Shown: positions 1 to 5,760 of the stretch, one piece after another | Layout of the letters: each line of letters opens with the position of its first letter | How positions within the stretch are numbered: the first letter of the stretch is position 1 | Assembly (NCBI GenBank): GCA_026770585.1 | Contig: MU646985.1 | Location: forward strand, 141,581 to 152,830 | DNA from: Baffinella frigidus | Taxonomy: Eukaryota > Cryptophyceae > Cryptomonadales > Baffinellaceae | DNA length: 11,250 nucleotides | Direction: 5' to 3' | Position numbers and translations under genes: made by a program | The notes under the pieces: generated by a model | Told to the model about the DNA's origin: nothing | The model's input: only the letters and a program-made list of their open reading frames with translations | Databases searched by the model: none

Positions 1-12
1 GGGGGGGGGGGG
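1..12. repeat. poly-G run at window edge
   Basis: Twelve consecutive G at the very start of the window. It could be a real homopolymer or the low-quality edge of an assembled contig; nothing functional can be inferred. Confidence 0.8.
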
Positions 13-135
13 TGGAGTACAGGGTGTAGGGTGTCCCCGAACCCAAAACCCCTCTCGAATAACCCCCCTCCCCTCCCTCACCAGGCGTACCTCCTGCGGT
101 CAATGATGGACGCCTGCATCTACCCCCCCCCTCCA

Positions 136-233
136 ACCCTCCCCGCGAAGCACCCATCAGCGCTCATGTCCCCCCGCTGCTCGGACTCTGCCATCCAGGC
201 CACGCTTCAGGTTATGAAGCCCCCCCTACTCGC
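136..233 (+). repeat. Unit K copy 1: decayed coding-like repeat
   Basis: First of several diverged direct copies of a unit beginning ACCCTCCCCGCGAAGCACCC and ending near CCACGCTTCAGGTTATG. On the + strand it reads LMSPRCSDSAIQATLQVM. The same stretch recurs at 347-423, 543-591, 702-756 and, split by an element, around 1002-1218. Offset from copy 1 to copy 2 is 211 bp, so the left end of the window was probably a tandem array of about 200-bp units. No start codon context, intron signals or long frame supports an intact gene. It is either a coding exon fragment that was duplicated and decayed, or a repeat that merely happens to be open. Confidence 0.7.
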
Positions 234-319
234 GGTTGACTAACCCGGGCATGGTTTGTACCGGGACGTGGACGAGACCGGGGAGAGTTAGTACCTTGAA
301 AGGGCAGGATTAGTCAACC
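234..319. repeat. Short inverted repeat with GGTTGACTAA arms
   Basis: Perfect 10-bp inverted arms, GGTTGACTAA at 234-243 and TTAGTCAACC at 310-319, enclose 66 bp. The same TTAGTCAACC end recurs at 1624-1633 and nearly at 3702-3711, in each case paired with a GTTGAC further right. This may be a small inverted-repeat element lying between unit K copies 1 and 2. No target duplication was evident. Confidence 0.5.
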
Positions 320-346
320 ATCCTGGATCCCTGCTCATGTCCCCCG

Positions 347-530
347 ACCCTCCCCGCGAAGCACCCATCAGCGCTCATGTCCCCCCGCTGCTCGGACTCT
401 GCGATCCAAGCCACGCTTCAGGTCCTTGCTTCAGTCGGGTTGGCAGACTATTGTTAAGGGGACACCCTGGGGTTGGTGGTACACATCTGTCAACTTTGGA
501 CATCTGTCAACTTTGGAGCGGTGAAGGTTG
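347..530 (+). pseudogene. Unit K copy 2 with downstream module L; decayed coding-like stretch
   Basis: The longest coding-like stretch of the K family. One + frame reads LMSPRCSDSAIQATLQVL (from about 376), then LADYC, a TAA stop at 457-459, and further on TSVNFGAVKVEF. Copy 4 (702-840) has the same frame, the same TAA position and the matching peptide TSVNFGVVK. In the related piece at 5490-5572 that codon is CAA (Gln). The arrangement YSDFDIQ...ADYSQV distantly recalls the start of hotdog-fold thioesterases (acidic loop, then a Tyr-rich helix), but this is only a visual impression. The family is not identified; a profile search is needed. Calling it a broken gene fragment is inference from the shared frame and mostly conserved peptide. 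Confidence 0.3.
484..517 (+). repeat. 17-bp tandem duplication inside module L
   Basis: CATCTGTCAACTTTGGA occurs twice back to back (484-500 and 501-517). The other module L copies (779-840) have it once, so this is a local duplication. Seventeen bases is not a multiple of three and shifts any reading frame. Confidence 0.85.
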
Positions 531-542
531 AATTCGCCCCCG

Positions 543-610
543 GCCCTCCCCGCCAAGCACCCATCAGCGCTCATGTCTCCCCGCTGCTCGGTTTCGGGTT
601 TTGGGTTTAG
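543..610 (+). repeat. Unit K copy 3, truncated into telomere-like sequence
   Basis: The copy follows the K consensus (CCCTCCCCGCCAAGCACCCA) up to CCGCTGCTCGG near 590, then changes abruptly into GGTTTCGGGTTTTGGGTTTAG, a degenerate TTTAGGG-like run. The junction is sharp by eye. It resembles the junction at about 10218, where another element is also cut off by telomere-like repeats. Confidence 0.6.
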
Positions 611-701
611 TCCTAGGGTCGACTACTTTGATCGGGGGGGGAAGCTCCGTGGTGTACGAGGGTGTGCGAGCGGGACACACGCAGGGGTACTACACGCAGG
701 G

Positions 702-840
702 GCTCATGTCTCCCCGCTACTCGGACTTCGACATCCAGGCCACGCTTCAGGTTATGACCCCCCCCCCCGAGTTTGCGGACTATTCTTAAGTGGACAGCCT
801 AGGTTGTCGGTACACATCCGTCAACTTTGGAGTGGTGAAG
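702..840 (+). pseudogene. Unit K copy 4 with module L; decayed coding-like stretch
   Basis: Translates in one + frame as LMSPRYSDFDIQATLQVM, then PPPEFADYS, a TAA stop at 787-789, and VDSLGCRYTSVNFGVVK. Compared with copy 2 the changes are a mix of synonymous and non-synonymous, and a C-run lies between the two parts. An extra G after CAG would give DIQGHASGY, a sequence that looks more like the acidic loop of hotdog thioesterases, but I cannot tell whether that frame is ancestral. No gene family is claimed. Confidence 0.3.
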
Positions 841-848
841 AGCCCGCG

Positions 849-880
849 CTCACCAGATTGGTGCGACTAAATAGACTGAG
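849..880 (+). repeat. 32-bp module shared with 10735-10766
   Basis: The module starts CTCACCAGATTGGTG and ends AAATAGACTGAG. The copy at 10735-10766 differs at a few positions (CTCACCAAATTGGTG). The first part is a near-palindrome. In both places it sits just after a sequence containing GGTACAC, so both may come from the end of the same larger repeat. Confidence 0.7.
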
Positions 881-929
881 CCACACAGCGGACTTTGAAG
901 GGATTTTGGATAACCCCTAAGCGATAAGA

Positions 930-1010
930 CCTAGGACCCTACGGTAGGCAACCCGTAGGGACATAGGGGGGTTCCTACATGAGGGCTGCGGGCCCTCCGC
1001 CCTCATGTTC
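930..1010. other. Two consecutive hairpins between K copies
   Basis: CCCTACGG (937-944) pairs with CCGTAGGG (953-960), and ACATGAGGGC (977-986) pairs with GCCCTCATGT (999-1008). The first contains the CCTACGG/CCGTAGG module typical of the palindromic elements elsewhere in the window and may be an element remnant. The second overlaps the left part of unit K copy 6. Confidence 0.55.
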
Positions 1011-1218
1011 ATAGGCTAACGTCCTGAAAACCGGGTAGTTAAGCCTAAGGTATTGCCTACGGTAGGCCCTAGGGGCCTAGGGGGGGTCCTACGAATCATC
1101 AGGTCCTAGGAGCCCTACGGCCTACCGTAGGCAATACCGTAGGCCCAACTATTCGGTTTCCAGGACGTTGCCCTATTAACGCTGCTCCGACTCTGCCATC
1201 CAGGCTGCTCTTCAAAAC
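1002..1218 (+). repeat. Unit K copy 6, split by family F element
   Basis: CTCATGT (1002-1008) matches the K unit just before its CCGCTGCTCGG part, and CGCTGCTCCGACTCTGCCAT resumes at 1180, continuing into a stretch read as RCSDSAIQAALQNLG. Between them sits the 160-bp family F element at 1014-1173. The simplest reading is that F1 inserted into a K unit. Confidence 0.6.
1012..1175. mobile_element. Family F palindromic element, copy F1 (TA-flanked)
   Basis: Element body 1014-1173 with TA on both sides. Left arm GGCTAACGTCCTGAAAACCG and right arm CGGTTTCCAGGACGTTGCCC pair with a few mismatches. The pairing continues through GTATTGCCTACGGTAGGC against its complement near 1125-1143, so almost the whole element is one long imperfect palindrome. 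Two better preserved copies exist at 3885-4040 and 6927-7082 (both 156 bp). There is no coding capacity, so this is a non-autonomous element of MITE or foldback type. The TA borders would fit a Tc1/mariner-like enzyme but do not prove it. Confidence 0.75.
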
Positions 1219-1262
1219 CTGGGCGTACCTCAACCCTAAAGGGTTTACCTGGGCGTACCTAA
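1216..1262 (+). repeat. Short direct repeat ACCTGGGCGTACCT
   Basis: ACCTGGGCGTACCT occurs at about 1217 and 1247, separated by a small hairpin AACCCTAAAGGGTT. It leads into the 23-bp minisatellite. Confidence 0.7.
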
Positions 1263-1270
1263 ACCTTGTA

Positions 1271-1355
1271 CCTCCCCGGTTCAGTCATCAAAACCTCCCC
1301 GGTTCAGTCATCAAAACCTCCCCGGTTCAGTCATCAAAACCTCCCCGGTTCAGTC
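1271..1355 (+). repeat. 23-bp minisatellite, 3.7 copies
   Basis: Unit CCTCCCCGGTTCAGTCATC plus AAAA repeats at 1271, 1294, 1317 and 1340. The first three copies are identical and the last stops after CCTCCCCGGTTCAGTC. The units are directly adjacent with no spacers, so it is not a CRISPR array. Confidence 0.92.
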
Positions 1356-1522
1356 CACCAACCCTCACGGTTTGCACAAATGGTCGAATTTGGCGGTACG
1401 TAATGCCCTTGGAGACCGCCGGATTCCGGCGTCGGTTGTTTTTAAAACCCCAAAAGCAAGGTGTTTTGAGTTTTAAAACTGGTACGTAATTTTCCATTTG
1501 TGCAAACCGTCAGGGCTGGTGG
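1355..1522. mobile_element. Inverted-repeat element with 29-bp arms
   Basis: Arms 1355-1383 and 1494-1522 are inverted complements at 27 of 29 positions (core CGGTTTGCACAAATGG). The interior has the perfect hairpin CGCCGGATTCCGGCG (1417-1431) and the direct repeat GGTACGTAAT (1394 and 1481). No coding potential and no clear TA border, so it is unclassified. The left arm begins exactly where the 23-bp minisatellite ends. Confidence 0.6.
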
Positions 1523-1547
1523 GTCTCGTCTTGATTGAACCCCCTTC

Positions 1548-1612
1548 AACAGGGCCATGAATCATGAAAAAGAGGGCCCTGAGTGATGAAGAAGAGGGCC
1601 CTGAATGTACAA
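1548..1612. repeat. Degenerate GAGGGCCCTGA repeats
   Basis: Three diverged units of about 22 bp (AGGGCCATGAATCATGAAAA, GAGGGCCCTGAGTGATGAAG, GAGGGCCCTGAATG). The same motif makes up the array at 2490-2835, so this is an outlying piece of it. Confidence 0.7.
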
Positions 1613-1623
1613 AAAAATCCGGG

Positions 1624-1741
1624 TTAGTCAACCGCGGTGCCTCCCACTCGTAGCCCACCGAGTGGTACCTTTAGGACCTTTGGGCTTGATGCAATCCCAC
1701 CATAGCCGGACCACTCGGTGGGCTACGAAGGTTTCGTTGAC
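1624..1741. mobile_element. Inverted-repeat element with perfect 19-bp inner arms
   Basis: TCGTAGCCCACCGAGTGGT (1648-1666) and its exact complement (1710-1728) enclose 43 bp. Outer pieces GTCAAC (1627-1632) and GTTGAC (1736-1741) extend the symmetry. The left end TTAGTCAACC is the same as in the inverted repeat at 234-319. A perfect stem beside otherwise decayed repeats suggests it is comparatively young or maintained. Confidence 0.6.
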
Positions 1742-1755
1742 CCCGGATTCCGGGG
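1741..1755. other. Perfect CCGGATTCCGG hairpin
   Basis: CCCCGGATTCCGGGG pairs perfectly around one base. The same core with different outer pairs occurs at 1417-1431 (CG...CG) and 9617-9631 (GG...CC, AATC core). Confidence 0.6.
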
Positions 1756-1869
1756 TGTTACGTGACCAATGTGCCTGAGAAAATCCGTCAAGTTAATTAT
1801 CTCTGGGTAAGTTGACTTTGATGAAAGGTTCGTGGTCCACCGTGTGGCCGGCGGGCTTCCGCCCCCCCT

Positions 1870-2220
1870 CTCGACGTTTGTCTGTGTGTCGATGAAGCCG
1901 TGCTAGTGTGTCGATGAAGACATTTGAGTGTTGAGGAAGGCGTGGTACTGCGGTCGCGTCCGCCGTGCCGGACGTGACGAGGCCGTGCTAGTGTGTCGAG
2001 GAAGGCGTGGGAGTGTGTCGATGAATGTGTGGCAGTGTTGGTGACGCCGTGCTAGTGTGTCGATGAAAGACGCGACCCCTGCTCGTGTCCGCCGTGCCGG
2101 ACGTGACCCCTGTTCGTGTCTGTCAACAGTCGCGTGACCCCTGTTCGTGTCCCTGAACAGTCGCGGGAGTGTTTACTAATCCTTGCCCCCGCTGGTACAG
2201 TCGCGGGACGAGCTCGGCGC
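1870..2220. repeat. Mixed degenerate short repeats
   Basis: No gene is visible here. TGCTAGTGTGTCGATGAAG occurs at 1901, 1986 (one change) and 2050. The 21-bp string starting GTCCGCCGTGCCGGACG occurs identically at 1958 and 2087. GACCCCTGTTCGTGTC-type units occur at about 2074, 2105 and 2136, with AACAGTCGCG between them. The repeats grade into the 71-bp tandem pair that follows. Confidence 0.75.
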
Positions 2221-2371
2221 CCGAAACCCTAAACCTTGAAACCCGAAATCCCAAACACTAAACACTGAACCGTCGAACAGTCGCGGGACGAGCGAAACCC
2301 TAAACCTTGAAACCCGAAATCCCAAACACTAAACACTGAAGCGACGAACAGTCGCGGGACGAGCTCGGCGC
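2198..2371. repeat. 71-bp tandem pair with telomere-like content
   Basis: Two adjacent 71-bp units start at 2222 and 2293 and differ at only a few bases. Each holds CGAAACCCTAAACC-like heptamer sequence followed by GAACAGTCGCGGGACGAG. The 23-bp string containing CGGGACGAGCTCGGCGC brackets the pair (2198-2220 and 2349-2371), which looks like partial third and fourth units. Confidence 0.85.
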
Positions 2372-2383
2372 GGGGCTGCCGTC

Positions 2384-2840
2384 GCTCTGGGCGGTCAAAC
2401 TCGTCAGACGCCTTCTCGCTTGGAACCCCGAGGTTAGAGCCTGCGCCCTCCGATTTCTTCTGCTGTAGGGGACCCATGCGGTCCCTGTAAGAGGGCCCTG
2501 AATGATGAAGAAAAGAGGGCTCTGAATGATGTCAAGCTCGTCCGACGCCTTCTCGCTTGAAACCCCGAGGTAGAGAGCCTGTGCCTTCAAGAGGGCCCTG
2601 CATGATGAACAAGGGGGCGTTGAATGATGAACGAGAGGGCCCTGAATGATGTAAGGGAGGGCCTTGAATGATGAAGAAGAGGGCCCTGAATGATTCAAAC
2701 TCGTCAGACGCCTTCTCGCCTGGAACCCCGAGGTAGAGCCTCCGCTCCCTTTCTGCTGCGGTCCCCTGGAGGGCGCCCTGGATGTTTCTCAAGAGGGCCA
2801 TGCATGATAAAGAAGAGGTCCATGGATGATGAATAATAGG
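2384..2840. repeat. Higher-order degenerate array (GGGCCCTGAATGATG / TCGTCAGACGCC modules)
   Basis: Two modules alternate. Module one (CAAACTCGTCAGACGCC... to CCCCGAGGTAGAGCCT, about 45 bp) begins at 2395, 2532 and 2695. Module two (GAGGGCCCTGAATGATGAAG, 20-24 bp) fills the spaces and recurs to about 2835. On the - strand the array is open in more than one frame and gives repetitive peptides such as SGPSSSSFRALFFIIQGP. Several frames are open at once and no domain is recognisable, so I treat it as a satellite-like array, not a gene. Confidence 0.75.
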
Positions 2841-2866
2841 GCCCTAACAGACACGCCTTCAGAGCA

Positions 2867-2887
2867 GTCGCTTCTGGAAATCTCCGT

Positions 2888-2932
<45 letters not shown>

Positions 2933-3363
2933 TATTTATGACAGAAACTCTCCATATACGACATATGATCATCTCTATATATGGCAGGCATGTGATCATT
3001 TCCTGAACGGACACGCGTTCTGAGAGATGATCATATATCGTATGGAGAATTTCTGTCATATGTATACACGGACATTTCCATTTCCTGTCATATCTACGGA
3101 AATTTTCTGTCATATATACGGAGATTTCCTGAACGGACACCCCTTCCGAGCAGGCGAATCAGGAAATCTCCGTATTTATGACAGAAGCTCCATATACGAC
3201 ATGTGATCATCTCTATATACGGCAGAAATACGATCATTTCCTGAACGGACACGCGTTCCGAGAGATGATCATACGTCGTATGGAGAATTTCTGTCATATA
3301 TATACACGGATATTTCCTGTCATATATACGGAGATTTCCTGAAGTGACAGCCCTTCTGAGCAG
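2867..3363. repeat. Two tandem copies of a nested palindromic unit (~240 bp)
   Basis: Unit 1 has inverted arms 2937-2976 and 3023-3060 (about 38-40 bp, TATGACAGAAACTCTCC... against its complement). Unit 2 has arms 3177-3214 and 3261-3298. The loops share TTTCCTGAACGGACACGCGTTC. The outer flanks GGAAATCTCCGTRT and TACGGAGATTTCCTGAA form a second, outer symmetry, with GAGCAGGCG-like ends at about 2871, 3149 and 3357. The offset between units is 238-240 bp. No coding capacity. These are either two insertions of a foldback element or a tandem duplication of one. A shorter relative (TCTCCATATACGAT palindrome) recurs at 4400, 4673 and 4985. Confidence 0.75.
2887..2937. repeat. AT dinucleotide microsatellite
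   Basis: About 50 bp of TA repeats interrupted once by TG at about 2914. It lies inside the left part of the first palindromic unit described next; the second unit lacks the expansion. Confidence 0.95.
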
Positions 3364-3389
3364 GCGCGCATCCCCGCAGACCGAGCGCT

Positions 3390-3563
3390 GCTACACGCCT
3401 ACTTTCGCCCAGAAGGAGGTGCAATCCCTAAACTCCAATCCCTCACACTAATTTCAAAAACCGAGACCCGAAACCCGAAAACTTAGACCCGAAACCCGAA
3501 CCTTAAACTTGAAATCCGAAGCGTCATGCCTATTTCCGCCCGAAAAGCGTTGCAACCCCTAAT
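3390..3563. repeat. Diverged direct repeat pair
   Basis: CACGCCTACTTTCGCCCAGA...TGCAATCCCTAA (about 3393-3430) reappears as CATGCCTATTTCCGCCCGAA...TGCAACCCCTAA (about 3525-3562). The space between holds degenerate CCCGAAA heptamers. Confidence 0.6.
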
Positions 3564-3672
3564 CCCTGAACGTTTAAGCCCGAAACCCGAAACTCGAAAC
3601 CCGACACCCGAAACCTGAAACCCGAAATTCGAAACCCGAAACCCTGAACCTTCCACCCGAACCCCGAAATCC
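3455..3672. repeat. Degenerate CCCGAAA heptamer array
   Basis: Runs of ACCCGAA at 7-bp spacing with frequent slips (for example 3590-3650). The - strand reads TTTCGGG, one base from the telomeric TTTAGGG. On the - strand it is open and reads as VSGFGFRV-like peptides; these are a by-product of the 7-bp period. Confidence 0.85.
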
Positions 3673-3673
3673 A

Positions 3674-3834
3674 ATACTACACTGCTGGCCAGAAGATTTT
3701 GTATTAGTCAACTTTTAAAAAAACGGGAGAGAGGTGTAGTAAATTTGGACGCCCCTGGGGCGTTTTGGATTCTTAAGTGGACAGTTTCAAGGGGGGTTGA
3801 CTTGAGCAAAAAAAAACTGGATAGCAGTGTAATA
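3674..3834. mobile_element. Inverted-repeat element, ~160 bp
   Basis: Left arm TACTACACTGCTGGCCAG (3675-3692) pairs with CTGGATAGCAGTGTAATA (3817-3834) with a few mismatches. A second symmetric pair is TTAGTCAAC (3703-3711) with GTTGAC (3796-3801). The interior carries ATTCTTAAGTGGACAG, also found in module L at 782-797. Unclassified non-coding element. Confidence 0.5.
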
Positions 3835-3882
3835 CACGCCGCGGCCGAACTGGGTCAGGGGGCGCTCGCCGAAGGGTGTTAA

Positions 3883-4042
3883 TAGGGTAACGGCCTGAAA
3901 ATGGGGTAGTTAGGCCTACGGCATTGCCTAGGACCTCCTACCGTAGGCCGAGACTCTTTGGTCCAAGGATCCCTCGGCCTACGGTAGGAGGTCCTTGGCA
4001 ATGCCGTATGCCTAACTACCCCATTTTCAGGCCGTTAGCCTA
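3883..4042. mobile_element. Family F palindromic element, copy F2 (TA-flanked)
   Basis: Body 3885-4040 (156 bp), TA on both sides. The arms are almost perfectly complementary from the ends (GGGTAACGGCCTGAAAATGG against CCATTTTCAGGCCGTTAGCC) through ACCTCCTACCGTAGGCCGAG, leaving a short centre around 3950-3978. The palindrome is thus close to complete. No open frame of its own. Copy F3 has the same length and nearly the same sequence, indicating recent activity of the family. Confidence 0.85.
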
Positions 4043-4288
4043 TGAGTGTGTGGGGGTTTAAAATATCTGGGTGCGTTCAAAATATCTGTTGTGGTTTTGT
4101 ACCCGAAATCTTGTAGATGGACACCTTGTGCAATAGAATCTGTTGTGATCCGGGACTCAAGGTCGGGCCCGGTGCAGGGGGGTGGCCGTGCACGAAGGAG
4201 GGGGTGACGATCGAGTTCGAGTTTGAGGATGAGGCGAGCGCCGCGTGCGGATTGAAGGGGGGTGGCGGGGCGCGGGAGAGGGTTGTTT
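4043..4288. other. No recognisable gene
   Basis: Single-copy-looking sequence with small repeats (AAAATATCTG at about 4061 and 4079) and a GA/GGGG-rich right part. A - strand frame runs across it into the duplicated block but resembles no known protein. Confidence 0.5.
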
Positions 4289-4399
4289 GAGAGAGAGAGA
4301 GGGGGAGAGAGCCAAGGTATATTGTCGATAGGGAATGAGAACGGGGGATCGCAGGGGAGGGAGAGTCGATGACCCAAGGAGAGCTGATGAGTATCGTAT

Positions 4400-4432
4400 A
4401 TCGTATATGGAGAGATTGTCTCCATATACGAT
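4400..4432. other. Perfect 14-bp hairpin
   Basis: ATCGTATATGGAGA (4400-4413) pairs exactly with TCTCCATATACGAT (4419-4432) around a 5-base loop. It is duplicated at 4985-5017, and a diverged version follows the second D element at about 4673-4741. It resembles the arms of the 2937-3298 units. Confidence 0.75.
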
Positions 4433-4461
4433 GTATATGATATATGCAGAGTTTGTCTCCG

Positions 4462-4565
4462 TATCCCTTAAGTGACCAGTAGGCTCATACGCCCTACGGT
4501 AGGGTCCTAGGACCTGCCTAGGGCTTCCACGGGCGATTATTCACCCGTTGGTCACTTGAGGGATA
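4462..4565 (-). mobile_element. Family D ~100-bp element, copy D1a (TA-flanked)
   Basis: Body 4464-4563 (100 bp) between TA and TA. Terminal arms TCCCTTAAGTGACCA and TGGTCACTTGAGGGA. Internal hairpins in order: CCCTACGGTAGGG (4492-4504), CCTAGGACCTGCCTAGG, and a variable hairpin CGGGCGATTATTCACCCG (two mispairs). Strand is assigned so that the variable hairpin comes first. Non-coding. Confidence 0.85.
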
Positions 4566-4568
4566 CGA

Positions 4569-4672
4569 TATCCCATGAGTGGCGAGGGGGTCGAATTCGA
4601 CCCCCAAGAGGTCCTAGGCAGGTCCTAGGGCCCTACGGTAGGGCGTATGAGCCTACTCGCCACTTAAGGGAT
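4569..4672 (+). mobile_element. Family D element, copy D1b
   Basis: Body 4571-4671 (101 bp). Left flank TA, right flank TT. Terminal arms TCCCATGAGTGGCGA and TCGCCACTTAAGGGA. The variable hairpin is a perfect 20-bp palindrome (4586-4605, GGGGGTCGAA arms), followed by CCTAGGCAGGTCCTAGG and CCCTACGGTAGGG. It lies only 5 bp from D1a, once the flanking TAs are shared out, in opposite orientation. Confidence 0.82.
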
Positions 4673-4745
4673 TTGGAGAGATTGTCTCCATCTACGATAT
4701 ATATATATGATATGTGGAGAGTTTATCTCCGTATACGATATATGA
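4673..4745 (+). repeat. Diverged third copy of the GGAGAGATTGTCTCC segment
   Basis: GGAGAGATTGTCTCCAT... to GTTTATCTCCGTATACGATA resembles 4407-4463 and 4992-5048 but with substitutions and a longer AT stretch. So the 314-bp block sits among older relatives. Confidence 0.7.
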
Positions 4746-4786
4746 TGAGGGAGTGGGCGGCGGATCGCTGGGAGGGTTCTCGAGAG

Positions 4787-4804
4787 ACATAGATAGATAG
4801 AGAG

Positions 4805-4885
<81 letters not shown>
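4787..4885. repeat. Compound microsatellite (GATA, GC, AG, TG, AG)
   Basis: ATAGATAGAT, then GC repeats (4804-4820), AG repeats (4820-4852), TG repeats (4853-4870) and AG repeats (4871-4885). It directly precedes copy 2 of the 314-bp block; copy 1 has only a short GA run at that junction. The alternating GC/TG part could favour Z-DNA. Confidence 0.95.
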
Positions 4886-4887
<2 letters not shown>

Positions 4888-5187
4888 GGGAGAGAGCCAA
4901 GGTATATTGTCGATAGGGAATGAGAACGGGGGATCGCAGGGGAGGGAGAGTCGATGACCCAAGGAGAGCTGATGAGTATCGTATATCGTATATGGAGAGA
5001 TTGTCTCCATATACGATGTATATGATATATGCAGAGTTTGTCTCCGTATCCCTTAAGTGACCAGTAGGCTCATACGCCCTACGGTAGGGTCCTAGGACCT
5101 GCCTAGGGCTTCCACGGGCGATTATTCACCCGTTGGTCACTTGAGGGATACGATATCCCATGAGTGGCGAGGGGGTCGAATTCGACC
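4874..5187 (+). repeat. 314-bp duplicated block, copy 2
   Basis: Second copy of 4289-4602 with no difference seen by eye. It includes a complete D element (D2a, body 5049-5148 with TA flanks) identical to D1a. After 5187 the sequence diverges inside the next D element. Confidence 0.9.
5047..5150 (-). mobile_element. Family D element, copy D2a (TA-flanked)
   Basis: Body 5049-5148, identical to D1a because it lies in the duplicated block. It represents a duplication of DNA, not an independent insertion. Confidence 0.85.
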
Positions 5188-5257
5188 ACCAAAAGGCCCT
5201 AGGAACGGCCCAGGGCTTCCACGGGCGATGATTCACCCGTTGGTCACTTAAGGGATA
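5154..5257. mobile_element. Family D element, copy D2b, chimeric
   Basis: Body 5156-5255 (100 bp), TA on both sides. The left part is D1b-like (variable hairpin GGTCGAATTCGACC). After CCCTAGGAACGG the right part is D1a-like (AGGGCTTCCACGGGCGATGATTCACCCG). It therefore has two variable hairpins and lacks the CCCTACGGTAGGG hairpin. Most simply a recombination or conversion between oppositely oriented neighbours. Confidence 0.8.
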
Positions 5258-5264
5258 GGAAGTG

Positions 5265-5282
5265 CGACCAGACATCTGGTCG
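5265..5282. other. 8-bp stem hairpin
   Basis: CGACCAGACATCTGGTCG is nearly a full palindrome. It lies just outside the right end of D2b and has no further context. Confidence 0.5.
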
Positions 5283-5489
5283 AAATGTCGGTCAATAAGA
5301 TGTCTTTGTACCAAGCCATTCGCAATTCTTGACTAGTTCCACGAAAATAAATGGACCGATCTTCGAAGCCCACCGTGTGGGGGGTTAGCAAGTGAAGGCC
5401 TCGCGAGGAGGCGTGGGACGAAGCAGGGCCTCGGGATCGTTCTCGAGAGCAAGGCCGGTGAGCACGGGGCGCGTGTGCCCGACTCTCGT
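5283..5489. other. No recognisable gene
   Basis: Mixed-composition sequence with a GGCCTCGCGAGG palindrome near 5397-5408. Short frames on both strands overlap and none resembles a known family. Confidence 0.5.
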
Positions 5490-5572
5490 TGCAGACTATT
5501 CTCAAGTTGGCATCCTGTACGTACAGGAGTACAAGTTCGTCCACTTTGGACATCCAGAGAGAGCTTTCACAA
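5490..5572 (+). pseudogene. Module L-related coding-like fragment
   Basis: Reads VADYSQVGILYVQEYKFVHFG in one open + frame. It corresponds to LADYC-stop (copy 2) and FADYS-stop (copy 4); here the codon is CAA where they have TAA. A perfect 16-bp palindrome TCCTGTACGTACAGGA lies at 5513-5528. It is followed within 15 bp by element A1. Too short to call a gene. Confidence 0.3.
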
Positions 5573-5582
5573 TACCGTCATG

Positions 5583-5704
5583 TACAGGGGTACCTCGCTC
5601 ATAAGAAACTGCCCCCCCCCCTGGGACCACCGTAGGGCCCTAGGCATAGCCCTACTGTAGGGTCCTAGGGGGAGGCGCTTTCTTATGAGCGAGGTACCCC
5701 TGTA
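5583..5704. mobile_element. Family A palindromic element, copy A1 (TA-flanked)
   Basis: Body 5585-5702 (118 bp) with TA on both sides. Perfect terminal arms of 24 bp beginning CAGGGGTACCTCGCTCATAA. The core holds CCCTACTGTAGGG (5650-5662) and CCTAGG motifs. A frame through the left arm gives YRGTSLIRN. Non-autonomous; no transposase. CAG ends with TA borders fit several cut-and-paste superfamilies, so I leave the class open. Confidence 0.85.
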
Positions 5705-5760
5705 TCTCAAAGCACAACCCCATGTGATTTTACAGTTTTTATTTCAATCACAATTCACGT

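Larger units (their letters stand above)
4289..4602 (+). repeat. 314-bp duplicated block, copy 1
   Basis: Every base I compared from 4289 to 4602 matches 4874-5187 (offset 585). The block holds a GA tract, the sequence from GCCAAGGTATATTGTCG, the TCTCCATATACGAT palindrome, a whole D element and the first half of another. Identity ends inside the second D element. A recent segmental duplication or an assembly artefact are both possible. Confidence 0.9.

Noticed and set aside
1271-1355. Possible CRISPR array
   Set aside because: Repeats are contiguous with no spacers, and the context is eukaryotic.
2704-3297. Frames with poly-Tyr/Ile and YDHLSERVSVQ peptides
   Set aside because: They run through the AT microsatellite and the palindromic units; both strands are open, as expected of palindromes.
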